Assembly (NCBI GenBank): GCA_900073065.1
Contig: FJOG01000077.1
Span: 44,980-108,979, forward strand
Direction: 5' to 3'
Length of the DNA: 64,000 nucleotides
From: Phialocephala subalpina
Lineage: Eukaryota; Ascomycota; Leotiomycetes; Helotiales; Mollisiaceae
In this document: piece after piece, positions 1 to 8,755 of the stretch
Position numbering within the stretch: position 1 is the stretch's first letter
Layout of the letters: the number at the start of each line of letters is the position of its first letter
Program-made: the position numbers and the translations under genes
The notes under the pieces: generated by a model
Databases searched by the model: none
The model's input: only the letters and a program-made list of their open reading frames with translations
What the model was told of the DNA's origin: nothing

Positions 1-265
1 TCTAAGTATTTTTACTGCAAAATTCTTGATTTTGGGTGAGGAAAGCTCGGACCATGGCTCATTACTTTAAAACCGCGCCTTCGTAGAGGAAGGCTATTAC
101 TATTTCACAAAAAAAAAATTTTAAGTATGTCGTCCGTTCATTGTAACACCAGGACAAGCGATGTTTTGGCAGCCGCTTTGAAGCATTGGTTGATGGCATA
201 GTACATTATTCTTTTGTCTCGCTCTCTACTGGAGCGGAGGAGTTATACAAACATGATACTGTACA

Positions 266-2230
266 TTACTTGTTGTCTGCAAGAGCAGCTTCGGCTTTTT
301 CCACAGCCTCCCTCACCTTGTCTAGTTCTACATCTCTTTCCAACGGCTGATCAGGCGTCTCAAGCACATCATTAACAACACCCTCCACTCCCCTAACAGC
401 TTTCCTCCCTTCCTCTCTTACTTCCCCCTCCCAGAATTTCCTTGCGTTCTCCCACTTCCCTTGCATCCTCCGCAAACTGAAGACAATACCAAGAGCTGTG
501 ACAGCTCCAGCCTCGTACAATGTGTTCGACACAGAAGAAAGGTAGACCAAGCCACCGAAGGCTGTGAAAAAGCCCGAGCTGCTTAGTGTCTGGAGCACGA
601 GCTTCTGCGCCAATGCTTGTAATGCAGGTACCGTTTCCTGAGATAGATATGCTCGAGTTGCTGGAATATGTAGAGGCCATGGATGAGGCTTGATCTTGAC
701 GGGTAAATGGTCTCGTGGTGACTCGATCAAGTCCTGTATCACAGGAGGTGCTGGCTCCGAGCCAAGTGTAGGCGTGGTAATCTTCTCGGCTTCACGTTTG
801 TATGCCCAATTCTTCGGCGTTTCTTGAAGATCCTCCTTGATCACTCCAGCCTTGTCGATTTGTCCAGCGAGGAAGATGACTTCCTTCTCGGCATCGGTGA
901 GGAAGCGTTGGTTCAAGATGTCTGAAGCGATCATGGAAACATCATCAACCCTCCAAAAGAGCTTCCACCAACCAAGCTTCCGCCATCTTCGTCCATTGAA
1001 AGCAACATCGAGCTGATCGCGAAGTTCAGTGTGAGCTCTTTCAGCCCATTGTGACAACTCTTGCCGTAAAGCTGCCAGATCAGATGACGATACCATGGCA
1101 GCAAGAGCTGCACTCAGTTGCCGGCTTCGTTCTGCTTCAATTGCCACACTTGCATTCCTCAGCATGGACTCGATAAGCTTCCTCAATGGCTGCTTCATCG
1201 TTCCATCTGTGGATGCTGTCCCATTCCTCACCCAATCTAGGATCTCTGGCAAACCACTTTTAAACCAATTTTCCTCGTAAAACAGAGCATTGTCAATACT
1301 CTGTCGGAAAGATCCCAGGGCCTTCTCAGCCAAAACGACATCAAGAGCTTGGAATGGCAGCCCAGCCTTCTCTTGCTCAGTCCCAACCTGCAGATCGACA
1401 GCTGTACTGATGACACTCCTGTCTGTATCGAGCGGATAGTTCAGCACAGCAGCAGCACCCAACACCCCATCCGCAACAATCAACGACTTATGAACCGGCG
1501 TAGTAACAGGTGTATATCTCCCCGTACTACTCGTCGGAATCTCCATCGTAGGAACCAACACCGCCTCTTCAAACACCCCCTCCGCACCAACCTTCGGTGG
1601 ATCCATCTCCAACACCAAAATCTCCAACTTATGCCCATTCAACACCGCCGATGAGACATGCAACTCCGTCACCAACCTATTCCCATATCCATTTTCTTCT
1701 GCACCATTGTGTCCGACCTTCAGCAGCAGCGGTTTGTTTCCAGGCAGATCTTGGGCTAGTATCCGCTCCCATTCTTCCTCAGTCTTCAATGGATCCGCGA
1801 TCAGGAGTCGTAGCAGGTCTTTCGCTTTTTTGAGAGAGGAACCACTGTCTGCTATGCCCAGGATTGCAATCCGTATCGTCTCATCGCCAGCTTCTTGCTC
1901 TAAACCCCGCAGTGCGAGCTGCAGTCTTGAAATATTGACATAGCTACCAGCATTCTTCTGCAGATCCAACAGAGCATCCCTTAGAGCCGCCCTAGCAGCT
2001 TTCGGGGAGGGTTTCGGTAGAGTATCGATCGCAGATGCGCTGGGGACATTGGACTGTCGTCGAACTGTGATGCGATTTTGTGGAATTGGAGATGGGCGAG
2101 GACGTTTGAACTGGGGCCAAGAAGTGCGGGAAATGGAGCAGATGGGACATATTTGTCGGGTTTGAGGAGGAAGTGGAAGTCTGAGGGAGGCGGACCGTCC
2201 AATTGCTTCCCGTGGGAGTCGTGGAGGCAT
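266..2230 (-). CDS. MMC1: Mmc1-like fungal mitochondrial inner-membrane protein
   Basis: This is one uninterrupted frame of 654 residues. The start at 2230 is the first true ATG; the frame is open a little further upstream only through a GTG. The N-terminus (about 65 residues) is rich in Arg, Pro and Ser with almost no acidic residues, as in a mitochondrial presequence. A long soluble region follows, then a hydrophobic hairpin at roughly residues 545-585 and a charged, helical C-terminus rich in Glu/Lys. This layout, and the conserved look of the middle part, fit the fungal-specific Mmc1 family, which is described as distantly dynamin-related and anchored in the inner membrane. The identification is from memory of the family, without an alignment, so the name is moderately sure; mitochondrial location is the stronger inference. 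No intron signals were seen. Confidence 0.6.
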   Translation of the reverse strand: MPPRLPREAIGRSASLRLPLPPQTRQICPICSISRTSWPQFKRPRPSPIPQNRITVRRQSNVPSASAIDTLPKPSPKAARAALRDALLDLQKNAGSYVNISRLQLALRGLEQEAGDETIRIAILGIADSGSSLKKAKDLLRLLIADPLKTEEEWERILAQDLPGNKPLLLKVGHNGAEENGYGNRLVTELHVSSAVLNGHKLEILVLEMDPPKVGAEGVFEEAVLVPTMEIPTSSTGRYTPVTTPVHKSLIVADGVLGAAAVLNYPLDTDRSVISTAVDLQVGTEQEKAGLPFQALDVVLAEKALGSFRQSIDNALFYEENWFKSGLPEILDWVRNGTASTDGTMKQPLRKLIESMLRNASVAIEAERSRQLSAALAAMVSSSDLAALRQELSQWAERAHTELRDQLDVAFNGRRWRKLGWWKLFWRVDDVSMIASDILNQRFLTDAEKEVIFLAGQIDKAGVIKEDLQETPKNWAYKREAEKITTPTLGSEPAPPVIQDLIESPRDHLPVKIKPHPWPLHIPATRAYLSQETVPALQALAQKLVLQTLSSSGFFTAFGGLVYLSSVSNTLYEAGAVTALGIVFSLRRMQGKWENARKFWEGEVREEGRKAVRGVEGVVNDVLETPDQPLERDVELDKVREAVEKAEAALADNK

Positions 2231-2408
2231 TGTGGTGCTCACGGTAGAAAAGCTGGGCAGAAGTGAGCTATGTCAAAATGCCGGGTGCCTTTGATGTCAG
2301 GCATCAACAATGATCGAGTTCATGCAGGGCCCGAATTACCACAGACATTACTAACACAACATTGTGCTCAAGGGGTATCAAACGTTAATTCTAACGGCGG
2401 CTGGTTTC

Positions 2409-2992
2409 CTACTTAGACAATCCAAGTCCTCCAAAAGCGCGGTCCAATTCATCTCCAGGCCCATTTGGCGCAACAACAGGAGCATTTCGTAGACCTGATG
2501 CCTCAGCACTTGATACATCAACATCCATCAGATTCCCTTGCGACTTGCCCCCTGGACTTGCATGCCTCCTCTCTGGTTGTAATATTCTCGCATCACTATC
2601 CAGCCAGCCTGGAGCCACTCTTCTCTTCTCTGCCAATTCTCTCGCAGCAATCGCCTCGTCCCAGGCTTTCAGTTCCTTGTCGGCATCATCTTGTACTTTC
2701 TGTATGTATGACTGTAGGGCTTTGCAGGATGCTACGATCTCGTCTGGATGCGCTGCATGGCCGGAGGAAGATACGACGTATTGTGCCTTCTCTTCCCCAG
2801 AGGATGGTCCTGTTGATGCAGGTGGTAATGTGGATGGCAGGTTCTTGTATGTGTATGGGAGAGTGGTTGCGGTAGGTAATGATACGAAAGGAGAGACGGT
2901 CAACGGTACCTGTTGAAGGAGAGGGTGGGTTCCTGGAGGTTTGTTAATATAATTTCTGAAATTAGAGAGGGTCGCATACTGTTGTCATGCAT
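2409..2992 (-). CDS. Small conserved-looking protein of unknown function (2 exons)
   Basis: The main frame (2932-2409) has no ATG near its beginning, so an upstream exon is needed. An ATG at 2992 gives a 13-nt first exon (2992-2980), then a GTATGC donor, a TTAAC branch site and a CTCCAG acceptor at 2933; the phases match and the product is 178 residues. It starts MHDN, has a Pro/Thr/Ser-rich N-terminal third, a helical, charged middle (DDADKELKAWDEAIAARELA) and a short motif APGWLDSDARIL before a low-complexity tail. I do not recognise the family. A different upstream frame (3190-3002) is also open, so the 5' end is the weak part of the model. Confidence 0.55.
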
Positions 2993-3794
2993 TTTGGAAG
3001 TAATAATGTCCCCGTTGTTGAAGGCGATTGTAGAGGTTCGGGAGAGCTGCGCTCAGCCACAATACCTGCCTGTCCTCCCCCGCTACAATGGTTCTCTGGA
3101 TAGCTGGTTCGAGATGCGCCTCTTGACTGGGATGTCCTGCACAGTCCCGGGAATTAATAAATTAGAGCTCTGTTGCTTGTCTGTATCGTGGTGTCATGCG
3201 ATTCCCCAGCGAGAGCCCCAATGCACAAGATGCCGGACCGGGAAGATCTGACACTTTCTGTGGCGCCGAATAATAGGAATAGTCGCATGCAAATGATGCT
3301 TTCGACTGCTGATTCGTTGCACGCTTGGTCTCAAATGCTAATCGCTGAGTTGTTCATGTTCCCGTCAGTCCTGCATAACAACTGCTGGTCTGATCCCTCC
3401 AGTTGTTCCTTTCCTCATCCCATTGTTAGCGCCACGCTAACCCAAACTCGAGCTCTTGTCGCCTTCGACAACACCGGTCCCCCAATATCAAAGACACTTC
3501 ACTTCAGCCCTACACCACCCCGCAACGGAGCGCGACCACGACCATTAACGATCTTGCACGAGACGGCCTTCACATAACGAATTTCAGTGTGCATTGTACT
3601 GTCGCTTTTCTAGCGCTGACAAAGCGTGACAAGCACTGCGCGTGTGCCTCTCAGCCCAGCTCGTCTTCAGCCCAAGAAAAATTGTCACCACAGTGTGAAA
3701 GCTCGCCAGAACGTTGTACCGATCTTCGCAGACCTACGACAATCACAGCGCCGAGTCAAACGGCTTCAGTCCGTTCCATCAACCTCCCGCGATC
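2993..3794. other. Intergenic region upstream of the calcineurin gene
   Basis: About 800 bp between the divergent starts of the small unknown gene and calcineurin A. Several short frames are open, including one directly upstream of and in frame with the calcineurin ATG (from 3714), but none carries a recognisable domain. It probably holds both promoters and the long calcineurin 5' leader. Confidence 0.5.
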
Positions 3795-5638
3795 ATGGAC
3801 GGTGAGGATCAACCTCTACCTCCCAGGGAGAAGCAAATCCAGGTTGACAATGCTGTGCGGGCGATCCAGCAGAAGAAGCCTATCCCAGAGATTGACTTCA
3901 CCCTGCATACCATGGAAGATGGCACCCAAGTGAACACAATGGAGCGAGTCTGCAAAGGTACCTTACCCCTATTTTACCCCGCCAATCGCCCCTCGTCACA
4001 GCAAGTATACTGATTGTCCTCGATACAGACGTACAAGCACCAGCGATGCATCCTCCAACCGACCAGCAGTTCTTCTCTCCCCAAGATCCCTCCAAACCCA
4101 ACCTCCAATTCCTGAAGCAACACTTCTATCGCGAAGGGCGCTTGACCGAGGAACAAGCATTGTACATCATCGAGGAGGGTACAAAGGTTCTGAAACAAGA
4201 GCCCAACCTGCTGGAGATGGATGCGCCCATCACTGTATGCGGAGATGTTCACGGTCAATACTACGATTTGATGAAGCTCTTTGAAGTTGGTGGCGATCCA
4301 GCTGAGACGAGATATCTCTTCCTTGGAGACTATGTTGATCGAGGCTACTTCAGTATCGAATGTGTGCTGTACTTGTGGTCATTGAAGATTTGGTATCCAA
4401 ATACGCTGTGGCTTCTACGTGGTAACCATGAGTGCAGACATTTGACAGATTACTTCACATTCAAGCTTGAGTGCAAGCACAAGTACTCTGAGAAGATCTA
4501 CGAGGCATGCATGGACTCTTTCTGCGCTCTCCCATTGGCTGCGGTCATGAACAAGCAATTCCTGTGCATCCACGGAGGTTTGAGCCCGGAATTACATACT
4601 CTTGATGATCTCAAGCAGGTACGTTTTCGAGTCTGGTCACAAGAGTTGTGCTGACAAAGTTAGATTGACCGCTTCCGTGAACCGCCCACCCATGGACTCA
4701 TGTGTGACATTCTCTGGGCTGATCCTCTGGAAGAGTTTGGTCAAGAGAAGACATCCGAGTACTTCGTCCACAATCACGTTCGAGGTTGCTCCTACTTCTT
4801 CTCCTACCCTGCTGCATGCAATTTCCTCGAAAAGAACAACCTCCTTTCGGTCATTCGAGCACACGAAGCTCAAGATGCTGGTTATCGCATGTACCGTAAG
4901 ACTCGCACGACAGGATTCCCCAGTGTTATGACCATCTTCTCCGCTCCAAACTACCTGGATGTCTACAACAATAAGGCCGCGGTTCTAAAGTACGAAAACA
5001 ATGTCATGAACATCAGACAGTTCAACTGCACTCCTCACCCCTACTGGCTGCCAAATTTCATGGATGTCTTCACCTGGTCTCTACCGTTCGTGGGCGAGAA
5101 GATCACTGATATGCTCATCGCGATTCTCAGCCTCTGTTCCGAGGACGAGCTCAAGGAAGAGTCTGGAAGCCCTCCAACCCCTGGTCCTATCTCCCCACCT
5201 ATCAATACTCCATTAGATCCCGAGTCGATTGAGTACAAGCGAAGAGCAATCAAGAATAAGATTCTTGCTATTGGTCGCCTTTCCCGAGTGTTCCAGGTTC
5301 TGAGAGAAGAATCAGAAAGAGTGACGGAGTTGAAGACAGCATCCGGAGGCAGACTTCCAGCTGGTACATTGATGCTTGGCGCTGAGGGTATCAAGAATGC
5401 CATCAGCAGTTTCGAGGATGCTCGCAAGGTCGATTTGCAGAACGAGAGACTGCCACCAAGTCATGAAGAGGTTACGAGACAGAGCGAGGAGGGTAGAGCG
5501 CAGGCTTTGGAGCGTGCAAAGGATGCGGCGGATAATGACAAGGGGTTGCAGTTACTTTCTAGACGGCTGAGCACGTAAGTGGTCGCTTCTGGATCCCGAG
5601 GAGTGTCGCTAACTTTGATCAGGGACCGAAAGAAATGA
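3795..5638 (+). CDS. cnaA: Calcineurin catalytic subunit A (PP2B serine/threonine phosphatase)
   Basis: The product is a Ca2+/calmodulin-activated phosphatase that dephosphorylates Crz1-type regulators. There are four exons: 3795-3957, 4029-4618, 4664-5574 and 5623-5638 (559 residues); all introns are GT-AG and phases agree. The metallophosphatase signatures appear in order: GDVHG, GDYVDRG, RGNHE and HGG. After the catalytic core come the calcineurin-B-binding helix (start [10 protein letters not shown]), a calmodulin-binding segment ([20 protein letters not shown]) and an autoinhibitory segment ending in LQNERLPP, so the full regulatory tail is present. The last exon is only 16 nt: GTAAGT donor at 5575, CTAAC branch and CAG acceptor at 5622 replace an immediate stop (LST then TAA) with the ending LSTDRKK. 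The ATG at 3795 was chosen over an in-frame one at 3714 because the product then begins as fungal CnaA proteins do. Confidence 0.95.
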
Positions 5639-6054
5639 TCCCGGCGCTGATGGACAACTGGTTGGACGTCTTGTCAGGAATGGCGATGATAGATAGTGAT
5701 GATTGCGAAAACGGAGAGTTGGCAACAGATAGTCAAATTCTCCTTGGGTGGCGCTTAATGGTCTTTTTCGCGTCGATCCAAAGTCCGAAGACTGAAAATA
5801 TGAAGCATCTAATGCCATCGAGACCCCTGAGATGCACCGTGTCATTACCCGACCCACGCCTTTGATATCATCATTGTTTATCCCCAGTTTCAGCATTGTC
5901 TGCAATGTGTCCCCATATTACCCCCATCGAACTATTCTCAAGAAAATGTCCTAGCAAGTGCACTCTATGTTCATCTCGAAATGTCAAGCAATGTCCCAGG
6001 CCCAGCCGGCCATCCACAACTCCAAGCGTCGTTCTCCCAACTCAATCCCCTAGC
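5639..6054. other. Convergent 3' region
   Basis: About 415 bp between the stops of the calcineurin gene and the bZIP gene, which face each other. Short frames only; taken as 3' UTRs and terminators. Confidence 0.5.
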
Positions 6055-6684
6055 TCAATGCTTCGAAGTTCCAACCCCATCCTTTCCCTTCCCACCCCGC
6101 CTTTCCCCGCTCCCATGACTCCTCTCCTTCCCCTTCCCTTTCGGACTTCCCTCTTCCCCAGCATCAACCTCGATGCCCTCTTCCTCTTCTCCCTTCGCCG
6201 TCCTAGGCGTCAAAATCAAGCTCTTCAAAAACTTATTCTCTTGCTCCAATTCACTAATCCTGTTCTCCAACCTCTGTAACTCCTCCCTCTTCTCTCTCGA
6301 CTGTCGCTCTAAACTCTGTTCTCTCTTCTTCTTCTTGGCTCGGAATCGCGCGCTGGCAGCCGTGTTCCGTAGTCGTTTTAGCTCAGCCTCGTTTTCGGTC
6401 AGCGTTGCGGACGCGGAGGCGCTTGTGTGTGGGTATTGGGATTGTTCGTATCCATACCCAGTTCCGGGTGGCTGGTAGTTTGGGTTGTTGGAGTATTGGG
6501 ATACGGAGGGGTAGATGGGCGCGTATGTGCTGGGGGAGCCGGGCGAGGTGTTGGATGAGGAGGAGGCGGCGTAGTATTGTTGTGGCGGTGCTTGAGGCTG
6601 GCCATAGTAGGGAGGTTGGCCTGAGGGATAGTCTTGTCCGTATTCTGAGCCGCCCTGGGCGTAGTCTTGCCCGTGGCCCTCCAT
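6055..6684 (-). CDS. bZIP transcription factor, CYS3/MetR-like basic region
   Basis: A nuclear regulator of 209 residues if started at the ATG at 6684, which has a good context (CACCATGG). The first 100 residues are Tyr/Pro/Gln/Ser-rich, like an activation domain. The basic region lies at about 103-121 with the N-x7-R core (NTAASARFR, N107 to R115) followed by KKKKREQ, then leucine-zipper heptads (LQRLENRISELEQENKFLKSL) to about 157; the tail is Gly/Lys/Glu-rich. The NTAASARFR core is the one seen in the sulphur regulator CYS-3 and its relatives, but the target pathway cannot be read from sequence. The frame stays open upstream to about 6807 without an ATG, and a CAACAG acceptor there could join an upstream exon, so the N-terminus may be longer. 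Confidence 0.8.
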   Translation of the reverse strand: MEGHGQDYAQGGSEYGQDYPSGQPPYYGQPQAPPQQYYAASSSSNTSPGSPSTYAPIYPSVSQYSNNPNYQPPGTGYGYEQSQYPHTSASASATLTENEAELKRLRNTAASARFRAKKKKREQSLERQSREKREELQRLENRISELEQENKFLKSLILTPRTAKGEEEEGIEVDAGEEGSPKGKGKERSHGSGERRGGKGKDGVGTSKH

Positions 6685-8755
6685 GGTGAGTCCGGGTCCG
6701 AAGTTTGCGGTTGCTGGATGGTGGGTTGGATTTTGAGGCTGGTTCCGAGTCCAGTCTTCCAAGGCTGGAGATGGTAGTGCTGGAGGGATCTCTGCTTCTG
6801 CGAGTGCTGTTGCAGGTACGTCAGTCAGGTACGAAACTCGACATCAACCTTAATTTCTTGCAAAGAATTGGTAGCAATAACGCAAGCAGAACAGGAGAGC
6901 AAGATCTAGATAACGCCAAAAGCCCAGATATAGTCTCCCTTTTAGCATCTGCCGCGGGGTCTCTAGATATGGCTAACTAACGCATTATCTTGGAACCACT
7001 ATGCTAAGGTTCAGGGGTGATGCGTAGTCACGTGTGGTGATGTGCTTGCCGCGAAATTGACGTGCTTTGTGCTTGCAGGAAATACCCGCCAGCGACCAAT
7101 AGAACATATTCCATAGCGGATTTCGCGACACGTAATTGTTGGAGTGTAGTCTGGTAGGGTACGAGAAGACCCTCGAGCCACCAAGCAGGAGTATCCTCCG
7201 AGTCTAAAAACGATGTTCTGCAGCTGTGACGACTGGTCTAGGCATGCATAGTCAAGTTTTAAGCATCGACACTGACTGCTCCTGCCCGGGGCTGCCACCT
7301 GCGTGCGCTTCGTCCCGGGTTAGGGGAGTAAGACCCGGGCCTTGGAGGGGAAGAGTATAGCGGAACGGGCAACTGTAGGGCAACGACCTGCGAGGCTGAC
7401 TCGGATCCAGACTGGGCAGCGATGGTGTCAACGCTTGCTGATATTTGTTGCTCTGCTGCAAGGAACTGGAGCTGAACTTTCGCCGCTATAAAACCTTATA
7501 GGCCTTAAGCTCCGTTCAGAGAATCGTCCCCCCACGGCAAAGCACGATTGAATAATAGTTTTGCCTCGTGGATGGCGTGCTTGCGTTGAAGTGAGACATC
7601 CTTCAGGATCTGGATGAAAGATTTTGGGGGTCTTTGCGGCTGGTGATGGCAGAAAGACCGAGCAAAAGTCGAGGAGGTGTGAGGCGTAAAAGCAAGACAC
7701 CAAATCTTTGAACAGATGCTTGATGTGGAGATGGAGGTATACAAAATGTTCTGAAAAAGTAGGTGCTTCGAGAAGAATGGCAAAGTGTGAAGGAACTCTG
7801 GAGGAACTCTGAACGTACCTTGATCAATGATATCTCCTCCCTGGCGGCCACTTCCTCCCTCGAACGCAACGAAGGTTCCCCCTTTCAATTGGTATCGATT
7901 CGAAGTCATGTCGACAGTCGTTGAAATGGCTGATGGCATAGATTTCCAATGAAGAATTCAGCAATTCAAGGATGCAAGGAAAACGTTGAAACTCCACTTC
8001 TGACACACATGTATCGACAAGTCCGTGAACTCGATGGAAGCCGGATGCCAAACCAAAGTTTGATGACCTTTATATGTTATCTACCAGCAACGGGAGCACG
8101 AGACCGTCTTGAAAATTTGAATTGCTTTTACAAACTTCTGGATCACTTTCCGAGTCTTCCTTGCCGTATGTGGGGTATCAGCCTCGGTGGCTCGATGAAG
8201 AATTCAGATCGAATGGGTTCTGATGTGATCGGATCCTAGTCTGTTCTGCCACAGCGACGGTTCGAGCGGTCTGGTCCTCGGTTCTCCCGTCTTTAGCTTT
8301 CTCCAGCAAGTTCTTTCCAAATCTAGTTCTTCACTTCTTTTGCTTTCCTTTTCAATATCAAGTTGAAACAGTTATGGAGAAACTTGGCACACAGCTTTTA
8401 TTCCACTGTGCTGACAATATCAAAGAATATCAACAGCTGAGGAATCTGGATCTGCGTCACGAACACGGAACACGTAGGAACCTTTCCTCCGTACACTAAT
8501 TGAGTGGCATGCTCGAGACAGTGGAAAGTGGTAAGACTCTCTGTCAAGCTTCTGATTTGGTGTAGAGCCACATGGCAATTTTCCCAGTATGAACCACGGA
8601 GTGATCGTGCTCCAGCCACAGTATCCCATGTTCAAGCTTACACATCAATATTGAAGGATCCAGGCACTGTACGGTGCCAAATACTTTGCAAGTACATTGT
8701 GAGCATACGATGTTCGTGTAACCGTTGTATATTATTGTCATCTTTGACATTTATC
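6685..8755. other. 2-kb region between the bZIP gene and the GH3 gene
   Basis: Holds the bZIP promoter/leader, the doubtful small frame at 7505-7939 and the 3' flank of the GH3 gene. Short frames on both strands overlap without recognisable domains, and no tRNA or repeat was seen. Confidence 0.4.
7505..7939 (-). CDS. Possible small gene of unknown function
   Basis: The beginning and the end of this 144-residue frame look more protein-like than the middle. It opens with a Gly-rich stretch (QLKGGTFVAFEGGSGRQGGD) and closes with a charged helical segment ending WGDDSLNGA. A GTACGT donor at 7818 suggests an intron, but one intron to the CAG at 7751 changes frame. Two introns (7818-7751, then a GTGTCT donor to the CAG at 7640) restore the frame and would give a protein of about 100 residues. 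I do not recognise it; the structure is a guess and the gene may not be real. Confidence 0.3.
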   Translation of the reverse strand: MPSAISTTVDMTSNRYQLKGGTFVAFEGGSGRQGGDIIDQGTFRVPPEFLHTLPFFSKHLLFQNILYTSISTSSICSKIWCLAFTPHTSSTFARSFCHHQPQRPPKSFIQILKDVSLQRKHAIHEAKLLFNRALPWGDDSLNGA

